This document shows positions 34,361-42,422 of a DNA stretch of 64,000 nucleotides, piece by piece. Under the pieces are notes generated by a model. The model was not told where the DNA came from and made no database searches. It saw only the letters and a list, made by a program, of their open reading frames with translations. Each line of letters opens with the position of its first letter. Position 1 is the first letter of the stretch. The translations under genes were made by a program, and so were the position numbers. This DNA is from JADJYF01 sp965278995 (GTDB taxonomy: Bacteria > Pseudomonadota > Gammaproteobacteria > Ga0077536): assembly GCA_965278995.1 (NCBI GenBank), contig OZ257136.1, positions 4,154,001-4,218,000 on the forward strand, in the 5' to 3' direction.

Positions 34361-34795
34361 CTACTCCAACCAGAACGTCACCGGCCCGTCGTTGATCAGA
34401 TGGACCTGCATGTCGGCGCCGAAGATGCCAGCGGCGACGTCAGGATGTCGATCGCGGGCGAGGGTAAGCAGATGATCGAACAGGCGGCGGCCGTCGTCGG
34501 GTGAGGCTGCCGGGGTGAAGCTGGCGCGGGTGCCTTTTTGCGTATCCGCGGCGAGCGTGAATTGCGGAACGAGCAGCAGGCCGCCGCCGATGTCAGTCAG
34601 CGAAAGGTTCATGCGGCCGGTATCATCAGGGAATACGCGATATGTCAGCACACGTTCGAGCAGGCGAGTAGCGTCCTGTTCACGATCGTCGCGGACCACG
34701 CCGATAAAGGCGAGCAGACCGCGGTGGATACGGCCGACTCTTACGTTGGCGACTTCGACTTCGGCACGGATGACGCGCTGGATCAGCGCAATCAC
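34361..34795 (-). CDS. dtd: D-aminoacyl-tRNA deacylase
   Basis: Proofreading enzyme that removes D-amino acids (and glycine) from mischarged tRNA. The 144 residues begin MIALIQRVIRAEVEVANVRVG, typical of Dtd. Conserved parts are GLLAFIGVVRDDREQDATRLLERVL, LLVPQFTLAADTQKGTRASF and the closing NDGPVTFWLE, whose Gly-cisPro motif enforces chirality. The start overlaps the stop of typA by 4 bp, so translation is coupled. The typA-dtd pairing is seen in several gammaproteobacteria. Confidence 0.96.
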   Translation of the reverse strand: MIALIQRVIRAEVEVANVRVGRIHRGLLAFIGVVRDDREQDATRLLERVLTYRVFPDDTGRMNLSLTDIGGGLLLVPQFTLAADTQKGTRASFTPAASPDDGRRLFDHLLTLARDRHPDVAAGIFGADMQVHLINDGPVTFWLE

Positions 34796-36636
34796 GCCAC
34801 GCTCTCAGGGTTCTCCGCGGTGCCGCGGCGCGAGGTCCGCTTGCGATCGACTTCTTTCAGCTCACGCTTGCGCAGTCGGATGGCGAGCGGTGTGACTTCC
34901 ACGAGTTCGTCGTCGGCAATGAATTCCAGCGCTTGTTCGAGATCGAAGCGCACGGCCGGCGTCAGCAGGATGTTCTCGTCGTTGCCCGAGGCACGCACGT
35001 TGGTCAGCTGTTTCGCTTTCAGCGGATTGACCACGAGATCGTTATCGCGTGCATGGATGCCGACGATCATGCCTTCGAAGATCTGGTCGCTCGGCCGCAC
35101 GAACATGCGGCCCCGCTCCTGCAGATTGAACAGCGCAAAAGCGAGCGCTTTACCGTCGCCGTTCGAGATCAGTACGCCATTCTTGCGCGGTGCTATCGCA
35201 CCGGCCTGCATCGGTCGGTAGCCGTCGAAGCTGTGATACATGATGCCGTTGCCGGAAGTCGCGGTCAGGAACTCGGTGCGAAAACCAATCAATCCGCGCG
35301 CCGGAATGGTGTATTCAAGCCGCACCCGCCCGTTGGCATCCGGCGTCATGCTGTTCAACGTACCGCGCCGTGAGCCGAGACGTTCCATCACGGTGCCTTG
35401 ATAGGCATCCGGCACGTCGATCATCAGCTGTTCGAACGGTTCGTGGGCGGCGCCATCGACATTCTTGACGATCACTTGCGGGCGGCCGACACAGAACGCA
35501 TACCCTTCGCGGCGCATGTTCTCGATCAGGATCGACAGATGCAGCTCGCCTCGCCCTGAAACCAGCATGACCTTGGGGTCTTCGGTCTGTTCGACCCGCA
35601 GCGCGACGTTATGAATCAATTCGCGCTCGAGGCGTTCGAGGATCTGGCGGCTGGTGACGAAACGCCCTTCACGGCCCGCAAACGGCGAATCGGAGACTTC
35701 GAAAGTCATGCTGACGGTCGGTTCGTCGACAGTCAGTGAAGGCAGTGCTTCCGGCGTGGCCGGGTCGCACAGCGTGTCGGAGATGCGCAGATCCTCGATG
35801 CCACTCACACACACGATGTCACCGGCATCGGCGCGTTCGCGCACTTCGCGTTTGAGACCCTGAAAACCCAGGATCTCCAGCACCCGCCCACGGCGCGAGC
35901 GGCCATCGCGATCGATGATCACGCAGGATTGATTGGTCGAGACGCTGCCGCGGTTGATCCGCCCGATGCCGATGGCGCCGACATAGCTCGAATAATCGAG
36001 CGAGCTGATCTGCATCTGGAACGGCCCTTCGCTATCGATACCGGGCGGCGGCACATGGCTGACGATGGTTTCGAACAGGACATCCATGGTGGTGTCGGTG
36101 CCGTCGGGTTCGCGCCGAGCCCAGCCTTCGGTCGCGGAACAATAGACGACAGGGAAATCGAGCTGGGCGTCGTTCGCGCCGAGCTTGTCGAACAGTTCGA
36201 ACGTCTGGTCGAGGACCCAATGAGGGCGAGCGCCGAGTCGATCGCATTTGTTGATCACGACCAGCGGATTCAATCCGGCAGCGAAAGCTTTCTGCGTGAC
36301 GAAACGGGTCTGCGGCATCGGGCCGTCGACTGCGTCGACCAGCAACAGGACGGAATTGACCATCGACAGTATGCGTTCGACTTCGCCACCGAAGTCGGCA
36401 TGTCCAGGGGTATCGACGACGTTGATGCGGTGATCGCGCCACACCAGCGAAGTGTTCTTGGCCAGAATGGTAATGCCGCGTTCCCGTTCGATGGCATTGC
36501 TGTCCATGACCCGCTCCGCTTCGCCGCGCCGCGTGTCGAGGGTACCCGACTGCTTCAAGAGCTCATCGACGAGGGTGGTTTTGCCATGGTCGACGTGCGC
36601 GACGATGGCGATATTGCGAAGCTTGACGGAGAGCAT
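34792..36636 (-). CDS. typA: Ribosome-associated GTPase TypA/BipA
   Basis: Translational GTPase involved in ribosome assembly and stress or cold growth. The ATG giving MLSVKLRNIAIVAHVDHGKTT was chosen; an upstream in-frame extension of 68 residues has no family match. The G domain has AHVDHGKTTLVDELL, RGITI, DTPGHADFGGEVER and NKCDR. Domains II, III and V follow, and the BipA-specific C-terminal part is present (ENILLTPAVRFDLEQALEFI, ELVEVTPLAIRLRKREL). The length is 614 residues. A TATAAT (minus strand, 36711-36716) lies about 75 bp before the start and overlaps a plus-strand -10-like site. Confidence 0.98.
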   Translation of the reverse strand: MLSVKLRNIAIVAHVDHGKTTLVDELLKQSGTLDTRRGEAERVMDSNAIERERGITILAKNTSLVWRDHRINVVDTPGHADFGGEVERILSMVNSVLLLVDAVDGPMPQTRFVTQKAFAAGLNPLVVINKCDRLGARPHWVLDQTFELFDKLGANDAQLDFPVVYCSATEGWARREPDGTDTTMDVLFETIVSHVPPPGIDSEGPFQMQISSLDYSSYVGAIGIGRINRGSVSTNQSCVIIDRDGRSRRGRVLEILGFQGLKREVRERADAGDIVCVSGIEDLRISDTLCDPATPEALPSLTVDEPTVSMTFEVSDSPFAGREGRFVTSRQILERLERELIHNVALRVEQTEDPKVMLVSGRGELHLSILIENMRREGYAFCVGRPQVIVKNVDGAAHEPFEQLMIDVPDAYQGTVMERLGSRRGTLNSMTPDANGRVRLEYTIPARGLIGFRTEFLTATSGNGIMYHSFDGYRPMQAGAIAPRKNGVLISNGDGKALAFALFNLQERGRMFVRPSDQIFEGMIVGIHARDNDLVVNPLKAKQLTNVRASGNDENILLTPAVRFDLEQALEFIADDELVEVTPLAIRLRKRELKEVDRKRTSRRGTAENPESVA

Positions 36637-36710
36637 GGGCGGGAACGTGTCCTGAAACGGGTCTGGAATGAGCGACTGACGGGGGTCGGCGCGGGGGTGT
36701 GAACTACGCA

Positions 36711-36717
36711 TTATACT
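36711..36717. promoter_or_regulatory. Two-way -10 element between typA and the DUF2007 gene
   Basis: The sequence TTATACT reads TATACT on the plus strand (36712-36717) and TATAAT on the minus strand (36716-36711). It is placed suitably for the plus-strand gene at 36749 and for typA at 36636. No good -35 is visible on either side, so the strength is unknown. Confidence 0.5.
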
Positions 36718-36748
36718 GGGCGGACCGTCTTTGAGGATACGCAACGCC

Positions 36749-37066
36749 ATGAAACGGGTCTTTGCCACAGCCGATACAGTGCAGGCTGGTTGGCTGGAAT
36801 CCCTGCTCGGCGCTGCCGGCATCGCCTGCCTGGTGCGCAATCGCTACCTCGGTGGCGCCATCGGTGAGCTGCCGCTGAACGAATGCTGGCCGGAAATCTG
36901 GGTACTGGAAGACACCGATATGGCGCTGGCCGAGCGCATCGTCAGCGAGGCCATTGCGCCGCAGGTGGGGCCGCAGACTGCCTGGCGCTGCGTGCACTGC
37001 CATGAGGCGTTGGAACCGCAGTTCGAGCTCTGTTGGCAGTGCGGATCGCTGCGGCCGCCAGCTTGA
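36749..37066 (+). CDS. DUF2007-domain protein with C-terminal zinc ribbon
   Basis: Small 105-residue protein. The N-terminal half (MKRVFATADTVQAGWLESLLGAAGI) fits DUF2007, a putative signal-transducing fold found in many proteobacteria. The C-terminal part has two CxxC pairs (Cys81/Cys84 and Cys95/Cys98; WRCVHCHEALEPQFELCWQCG), forming a zinc ribbon. The ATG was chosen because the sequence MKRVF matches family starts; six more codons are open upstream. It is divergent from typA and convergent with the rhodanese gene. Function is unknown. Confidence 0.83.
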   Translation: MKRVFATADTVQAGWLESLLGAAGIACLVRNRYLGGAIGELPLNECWPEIWVLEDTDMALAERIVSEAIAPQVGPQTAWRCVHCHEALEPQFELCWQCGSLRPPA

Positions 37067-37073
37067 ATCGCGG

Positions 37074-37493
37074 CTAGGACTGTTCCCACGGCAGGCCACG
37101 GAAGCGCCAACCGCTGACGGTGGAGCGGTGACCGGCGGCATTCTTGTCGCCTTCGAATCCCTCCTCGACGTTATACAGTCGACGGTAGCCGGCAGCAGCG
37201 AGTTTCTTTGAGGCAGCCAGGGATCGCGCACCGCTGCGGCATAGTGCAAGAATTGGTCGGTCGGCATCGTCGCCACCGCTGGCGGCCAGCGCCGCGCGCA
37301 CTTCATCGACGAAATGAGGATTCTCCTGCCAGTCGGGATAATCCTTCCACATCACGAGTAGTGCACCCTTCGGGTGCCCGATGTAGTCGTGTTCGAGCTT
37401 GCTGCGGACGTCGATGAGAACGGCCCGCGGCTCGCCCTGCAGGAGTGTCCAGGCTTCCGTTGGCGTTACGCGCTGAATTTGGTCTTCGCTCAT
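37074..37493 (-). CDS. Rhodanese-domain sulfurtransferase-like protein
   Basis: Single-domain rhodanese of 139 residues. The start ATG (MSEDQIQRVTPTEAWTLLQG) has GAGGAG about 10 bp upstream; a very long in-frame extension is only a shadow of ppx. The domain has VLIDVRSKLEHDYIGHPKGAL and the active loop LCRSGARSLAASKKLAAAGY with the persulfide-forming Cys85. The six-residue loop CRSGAR is typical of sulfurtransferases. It ends with NVEEGFEGDKNAAGHRSTVSGWRFRGLPW, common in a proteobacterial subgroup. The partner is unknown. It is divergent from ppx. Confidence 0.92.
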   Translation of the reverse strand: MSEDQIQRVTPTEAWTLLQGEPRAVLIDVRSKLEHDYIGHPKGALLVMWKDYPDWQENPHFVDEVRAALAASGGDDADRPILALCRSGARSLAASKKLAAAGYRRLYNVEEGFEGDKNAAGHRSTVSGWRFRGLPWEQS

Positions 37494-37527
37494 TTCGGTC
37501 ACTCCTCGTTTTAGACTCTGGCTTCTA

Positions 37528-37557
37528 TGACCATGACGCGGTGCGCTGCAGTATAAT
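37528..37557 (+). promoter_or_regulatory. Probable sigma-70 promoter for ppx
   Basis: A perfect TATAAT at 37552-37557 with TGACCA at 37528-37533 as a weak -35, spaced 18 bp. It lies about 40 bp before the ppx ATG. No Pho-box-like repeat was seen next to it. Confidence 0.6.
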
Positions 37558-37595
37558 CCGCCGCCGGCGACTGCGCATGATCGGCCAGTGACTTC

Positions 37596-39128
37596 ATGAG
37601 CACCTACAGCCCAACGACACACCCAGCCCCCACATCGACTAACAGTCCGACCACCATAGCCGCCATCGACCTCGGTTCGAATTCGTTCCACATGCTCGTG
37701 GCGCGCGTCGAGCAGGGCAGTTTTCGCGTGGTCGACCGCATGCGCGGCATGATCCGTCTGGCCGCCGGCCTGGATGCCGACAACCTGCTGGGTGACAAAG
37801 CCATCGCGCGCGCGCTCACCTGTCTCGAACAGTTCGGTGAGCGTGTGCGCGACCTCCCTCGCGCCGCTGTGCGCGTCGTCGGTACGAACACACTGCGCAA
37901 AGCGCGTAACGCGGCCGACTTCATCGCGCGCGGCGAGTTCGCTCTGGGTCACAGCATTGATATCATCTCGGGCCATGAGGAAGCGCGCCTGATCTATCTC
38001 GGCGTCTCGCACGGTCTCGAAGACGAGGCCGATATTCGACTCGTCGTCGATATCGGCGGAGGCAGCACGGAGTTCATCCTTGGCCGCCGTTTCGACCCGC
38101 TGCATATGGAAAGCCTGCACATGGGCTGCGTCAGTCACAGTGCGCTGTACTTTCCAGATGGCGTGATCAATCCGGCGACGATGCGCGCGGCCGAGATTGC
38201 GGCCCGACTCGAACTCGAACCACTGGAAACGAGTTTCCGTCGGATCGGCTGGCAATCGGAGATTGGCGCTTCGGGCAGCATCATCGCGATCCGCGATGTC
38301 ATCAGCGCGCTGGGTTTCAGTCAGGAAGGCGTGACTCCGCCAGCGCTCACCCGGCTGAAGCAGGTCATGTTTGAACTCGGCCGCGTCGAGCGTCTCAATC
38401 TGCCCGGTCTTTCCGATGAACGGCGACCGGTATTTGCCGGCGGCGTAGCCATTCTGGCCGCTATTTTCGATGCCCTCGGCCTGCAGCGCCTGCGCGTTTC
38501 GCAGAGCGCGCTGCGCGAAGGGCTGCTCTACGATCTGCTGGGGCGAATTCATCAGGAGGATGTCCGCGAGCGGACTGTCGCTGACCTCATCACGCGGTAT
38601 CAGATCGACAGCGTCCAGGGCGAGCGTGTCGATGCGACAGCGCAGATGCTGCTGAGCCAGTGTCCGGCGGAGTGGAATCTCGCCGGCGACGAACAGCGTC
38701 GTCTGCTGCGCTGGGCAGCACTGCTGCACGAGATTGGTCTGGCCATCTCGCACAGTCAGTATCAGAAACACGGCGACTATCTGCTCTCGAACCTCGACAT
38801 GCCAGGCTTCGCCCGCGGCGAGCAGCGCCGCCTGGCGACGCTTGTCCGCAATCATCGAAGGAAGGTCGCGGTACCCGAAATCCACCAGCTGCCTGCCGGC
38901 CAGGTCGAGCAGGTATTACGCTTGAGCTTTGTGCTGCGTCTCGCCTTCGTGCTCCATCGCCGCCGCAGCGATGAGGCACTTCCGGACATCGAGCTCAGCG
39001 TCGACGGCGACACGGTCAAGCTGCGTTTCCCGGCTGACTGGCTGAATGCCTACCCGTTGACGCGCGCCGACCTCGAACAGGAAGCGCTGTATCTCAAGCC
39101 GACAGGCTTCAAGCTGAAGTTTAAATAA
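37596..39128 (+). CDS. ppx: Exopolyphosphatase (Ppx/GppA family)
   Basis: Releases phosphate from polyphosphate chains (or hydrolyses pppGpp in GppA members). The 510 residues start with a Thr/Pro-rich leader, then the actin-like phosphate loop IAAIDLGSNSFHMLVARVEQG and the second phosphate loop VVDIGGGSTEFILGRRFD. The C-terminal HD-like region includes RLLRWAALLHEIGLAISHSQYQKHGDYLL. Ppx is favoured over GppA by the length and by the convergent ppk gene, whose stop lies only 12 bp away. Both lie beside the pst-pho genes. Confidence 0.93.
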   Translation: MSTYSPTTHPAPTSTNSPTTIAAIDLGSNSFHMLVARVEQGSFRVVDRMRGMIRLAAGLDADNLLGDKAIARALTCLEQFGERVRDLPRAAVRVVGTNTLRKARNAADFIARGEFALGHSIDIISGHEEARLIYLGVSHGLEDEADIRLVVDIGGGSTEFILGRRFDPLHMESLHMGCVSHSALYFPDGVINPATMRAAEIAARLELEPLETSFRRIGWQSEIGASGSIIAIRDVISALGFSQEGVTPPALTRLKQVMFELGRVERLNLPGLSDERRPVFAGGVAILAAIFDALGLQRLRVSQSALREGLLYDLLGRIHQEDVRERTVADLITRYQIDSVQGERVDATAQMLLSQCPAEWNLAGDEQRRLLRWAALLHEIGLAISHSQYQKHGDYLLSNLDMPGFARGEQRRLATLVRNHRRKVAVPEIHQLPAGQVEQVLRLSFVLRLAFVLHRRRSDEALPDIELSVDGDTVKLRFPADWLNAYPLTRADLEQEALYLKPTGFKLKFK

Positions 39129-39140
39129 AGCCCGCTGCGT

Positions 39141-41216
39141 TCAGGTCGACAGGTCTTCGAGCAATTGCTGTTGGGCATCGCGCAAGCGCGCATTGCCTGG
39201 CCGCGATCGTGAATACGAACCATCGCTGCGTAACAGCCAGGCGCGACTGTTGTCGGCCAGATAATTGTTCAGACACTCTTTCAAGATGCGTTGCTGCAGG
39301 CGTTTGTCTTCGATCAGAAAGCAGGTTTCGATGCGGTTGAAGAAATTTCGGTCCATCCAGTCGGCGCTGGACAGATATATTTCCGGATCGTCATCGTTCT
39401 GAAAAAAGAACACGCGCGCGTGTTCGAGAAAACGACCGATGATCGAACGCACCCGGATGTTGTCTGAAATATTCTCGATCCCGGGGCGAAGTGCGCACAC
39501 TCCTCGCACGATCAAATCGATTTTCACACCGGCTTGCGAGGCGTCGTAGAGCGCATTGATGGTCTGTACTTCAGTCAGTGCGTTCATTTTCGCGATGATG
39601 CGCGACGGCTTTCCGGCACGCGCATGGCGCGCTTCGCGGGCAATGAGATCGAGAATGACTTTGTGCATGGTGAACGGCGACTGTAGCAGCTTCTTCAGTT
39701 TGCCGGGGCGACCCGGCGCCGTCAGCTGATGGAAGATTTTCTGCACATCGACGCCGATGGTGTTGTCGGCAGTGAACAGGCCGTAATCGGTGTACAGGCG
39801 CGCGGTGCGTGGATGATAGTTGCCGGTGCCGAGATGCACGTAACGGCGCAGCTGTTTTCCTTCGCGGCGCACGACCAGGATCATTTTCGCGTGGGTCTTG
39901 TGGCCGACGATGCCGTAGACCACGTGCGCGCCGGCTTCCTGCAGATGAGCCGCGAGTTCGATGTTTGCTTCTTCGTCAAACCGCGCTTTGAGCTCGATGA
40001 CGACCGTGACTTCCTTGCCTTTGCGTGCTGCTTCGACCAGTGCCTCGACAATGGGTGAATCCGGGCCGGTGCGATAGAGCGTCTGCTTGATGACCAGTAC
40101 ATCGGCGTCGCGTGCCGCTTGTTTGAGAAAATCGATGACTGGCGTGAACGACTGGAAGGGATGATGCAACAGGATGTCGCCACGCCGTATCACTTCGAAC
40201 ATGTCGGCGTTGCGGTTGAGGCGCAGCGGCCGGCTCGGCGTCAGCGGTGGAAACTTCAGGTCGGCGCGATCGACCATGTCCGGCACCGCCATCAGCCGTG
40301 TCAGATTGACCGGACCGTTGCAGGCATAGATATCCTGATCGAGCAGATTGAATTCGTGCTTGAGCAGACCGGTCATCTCGAGCGGGCATTCGGCCGCCAC
40401 CTCCAGTCGTACCGCGTCGCCGAAGCGGCGCTGCTGCAACTCGCCTTCGAGCGCTTTCAGCAGATCCTCGACTTCTTCGTCGTCGACAAACAGGTCGCTG
40501 TTCCGAGTGACCCGGAACTGATAGCAGCCGGTTACCTGCATGCCGGGAAAAATGTCATCGACATGGGCGTGAATGATCGAAGACAGGAACACAAACTCGT
40601 GTGGCCCATTGGCGTGACCAGCCGGGATATTGATGATGCGGGGCAGCGAGCGCGGTGCCTGCACAATGGCGATGACGCTGTTTCGACCGAAAGCGTCCGT
40701 TCCCTCGAGCGAGACAAGGAAATTCAGGCTCTTGTTCAGAATGCGCGGAAATGGGTGCGAGGGATCGAGCCCGATAGGGCTCAATACCGGCAGCAGCTCG
40801 CGATTGAAGAATCGTCGTACCCAGGTCGCCTGGCGCTGATTCCACTCGTTCCGCTTGAGAAAGTGAATGTCGGCGCGTGCAAGGGCCGGCAGCAGATCGT
40901 CGTTCAGCACGCGATACTGTTCCGCGACCAGTGCATGGGTCGTGAGGCTGATCGCACGCAGCTGATCGGCCGGCGTCATTTGATCCGGGCCGCTCTGCGC
41001 CGAGGCAAATGCGACCTGCTGTTTCAGGCCCGAGACCCGGATTTCAAAGAATTCATCGAGATTGCTGCTCGCAATGCACAGAAACCGCAGGCGCTCGAGC
41101 AGTGGATGCAGCTCGTCCTTGGCTTGTTCGAGCACGCGCCGGTTGAACTCGAGCAACGAGAGTTCGCGATTGATATAGAGCTCGGGGTCGCCGATCTGGA
41201 TGGCTTTTGCGTCCAT
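39141..41216 (-). CDS. ppk: Polyphosphate kinase 1
   Basis: Builds polyphosphate from ATP. The 691-residue protein has the four-domain PPK1 layout: N domain with YINRELSLLEFNRRVLEQA, head domain, and two phospholipase-D-like catalytic domains. Key parts are RTGPDSPIVEALVEAARKGKEV, VVYGIVGHKTHAKMILVVRR with the autophosphorylated histidine, YVHLGTGNYHPRTARLYTD, and SSADWMDRNFFNRIETCFLI. It is convergent with ppx and divergent from the methyltransferase gene. No Pho-box-like repeat is seen in its 126-bp leader. Confidence 0.98.
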   Translation of the reverse strand: MDAKAIQIGDPELYINRELSLLEFNRRVLEQAKDELHPLLERLRFLCIASSNLDEFFEIRVSGLKQQVAFASAQSGPDQMTPADQLRAISLTTHALVAEQYRVLNDDLLPALARADIHFLKRNEWNQRQATWVRRFFNRELLPVLSPIGLDPSHPFPRILNKSLNFLVSLEGTDAFGRNSVIAIVQAPRSLPRIINIPAGHANGPHEFVFLSSIIHAHVDDIFPGMQVTGCYQFRVTRNSDLFVDDEEVEDLLKALEGELQQRRFGDAVRLEVAAECPLEMTGLLKHEFNLLDQDIYACNGPVNLTRLMAVPDMVDRADLKFPPLTPSRPLRLNRNADMFEVIRRGDILLHHPFQSFTPVIDFLKQAARDADVLVIKQTLYRTGPDSPIVEALVEAARKGKEVTVVIELKARFDEEANIELAAHLQEAGAHVVYGIVGHKTHAKMILVVRREGKQLRRYVHLGTGNYHPRTARLYTDYGLFTADNTIGVDVQKIFHQLTAPGRPGKLKKLLQSPFTMHKVILDLIAREARHARAGKPSRIIAKMNALTEVQTINALYDASQAGVKIDLIVRGVCALRPGIENISDNIRVRSIIGRFLEHARVFFFQNDDDPEIYLSSADWMDRNFFNRIETCFLIEDKRLQQRILKECLNNYLADNSRAWLLRSDGSYSRSRPGNARLRDAQQQLLEDLST

Positions 41217-41342
41217 ACGCCTTAAGGGCCTGCGTTATCGCGCTCGATGTTATCAGGTATTACGGGTGCAATTGGCGCCCTATCTGTTTACCATTGCGCG
41301 CTTTTCTGCGCTACCGCCAACGCCCTTCAATCGGAACCGAAC

Positions 41343-42176
41343 ATGGCCAAATCTCTTCCCCGACGTGTCCGCAAGGCGCGTGCCACCCAGGCCGAACGCG
41401 CGGACCGTCACGCCTGCTACGAAGCAGCCGTGCAATGCGTCGAAAGTGAAATCGACTTTGTCGACGCCGAGTTCCAACGTCTGCGCGGCCGTCGCGCTGC
41501 CACCTTGCGTGAGGATTTCTGCGGTACCGGCAATGCATCCTGTGAATGGGTCCGCCGTCGGCGGAGCAACCGGGCAATAGGCGTCGATATCGATCCGGAG
41601 GTGCTGGCCTGGGGGCGCGACCATCATCTCGCCGCTCTGCCACCAGCTGCCCGTGCGCGCATGACCCAGCTCGAAGGCGATGTGACGAAAGTTCAGACAT
41701 CGCCGGCGGATACCGTGCTGGCGATGAATTTCAGCTACTGGCTGTTCAAGGAGCGCGCGGGCATGCGCGCCTACTTCAAGCGCGTGAGAGCGGCGCTGGT
41801 CGACGATGGCGTGTTCTTTCTTGATTGCTACGGCGGTTACGAAGCATTCCGGGTCTTGAAGGAGCGTAGCGACTACAAAGGGTTCTCTTACGTCTGGGAT
41901 CAGTCGTCTTACAATCCGGTGACAGGGGACCTCATTTGCCACATTCATTTCCGCTTTCCCGACGGTTCACGGCTCGATCGCGCGTTCACCTATGACTGGC
42001 GCTTGTGGACGCTGCCGGAAATTCGAGAAATCCTCGCCGAGGCCGGCTTTTCGCGCACGGTCGTCTACTGGCAGGGTTGGGATGAAGCCGAGGAAACCGG
42101 CAGCGGCGATTTTCTGCCGGTCGAAGTCGCCGACCCCGATGCCGGCTGGATCTGTTATATAGCTGCGCTAAAATAG
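41343..42176 (+). CDS. Class I SAM-dependent methyltransferase
   Basis: A 277-residue protein with a SAM-binding Rossmann fold: TLREDFCGTGNASCEWVRR (motif I), AIGVDIDPEVLAWGRDHH (motif II acidic residue), and VLAMNFSYWLFKERAGMRAYFKRVRAALVDDGVFFLDCYGG. The ATG giving MAKSLPRRVRKARATQAERADRH was chosen; the open frame upstream has no similarity. The N-terminus is very basic. The substrate is unknown; relatives occur in many proteobacteria as uncharacterised methyltransferases. It precedes the pst operon on the same strand with a 246-bp gap that carries a Pho box, so it is probably a separate unit. Confidence 0.85.
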   Translation: MAKSLPRRVRKARATQAERADRHACYEAAVQCVESEIDFVDAEFQRLRGRRAATLREDFCGTGNASCEWVRRRRSNRAIGVDIDPEVLAWGRDHHLAALPPAARARMTQLEGDVTKVQTSPADTVLAMNFSYWLFKERAGMRAYFKRVRAALVDDGVFFLDCYGGYEAFRVLKERSDYKGFSYVWDQSSYNPVTGDLICHIHFRFPDGSRLDRAFTYDWRLWTLPEIREILAEAGFSRTVVYWQGWDEAEETGSGDFLPVEVADPDAGWICYIAALK

Positions 42177-42224
42177 CGGCGCTTCAGCGCTCGGCCAGAG
42201 GTTGGCCAGCCATAGGCAACAGCG

Positions 42225-42258
42225 CTGACACGAGGCTGTCACAAGTCAAGCCGAGAAT
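42225..42258 (+). promoter_or_regulatory. Pho box and -10 region upstream of pstC
   Basis: CTGACAC at 42225 and CTGTCAC at 42236 are 11 bp apart with a 4-bp spacer, matching the PhoB site CTGTCAT-N4-CTGTCAT at 5 and 6 of 7 positions. GAGAAT at 42253-42258 follows after 10 bp, the usual place of a -10 box in PhoB-activated promoters. The predicted mRNA has a leader of about 160 nt before the pstC ATG. Confidence 0.75.
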
Positions 42259-42422
42259 CAGACGTGGCCGTGTATCAGCTCCGCAGGCCGCAACCCCTGC
42301 ACCGGCCGGCAGGATCAGTCGTCGCCGTGTCTTCGTGAGCGACGGCGCTTTACTGCCAACCAGGTCTACCATGCGCATTCAGTCGGACAGCCGCCGCCCC
42401 ACGTCGCCACCCGAGTGCGTCC

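Noticed and set aside
34154..34504. 116-codon plus-strand frame overlapping the dtd end
   Set aside because: Half is antisense to dtd and the other half spans the inverted repeat; no similarity.
37494..38885. Long N-terminal extension of the rhodanese reading frame across ppx
   Set aside because: The strong Shine-Dalgarno and family start are at 37493; the rest is antisense to ppx.
40119..41225. 368-codon plus-strand frame opposite ppk
   Set aside because: Antisense shadow of ppk; no motif.
42184..42378. 64-codon minus-strand frame between the methyltransferase gene and pstC
   Set aside because: It overlaps the Pho box and leader of pstC, lacks a Shine-Dalgarno and has no similarity.
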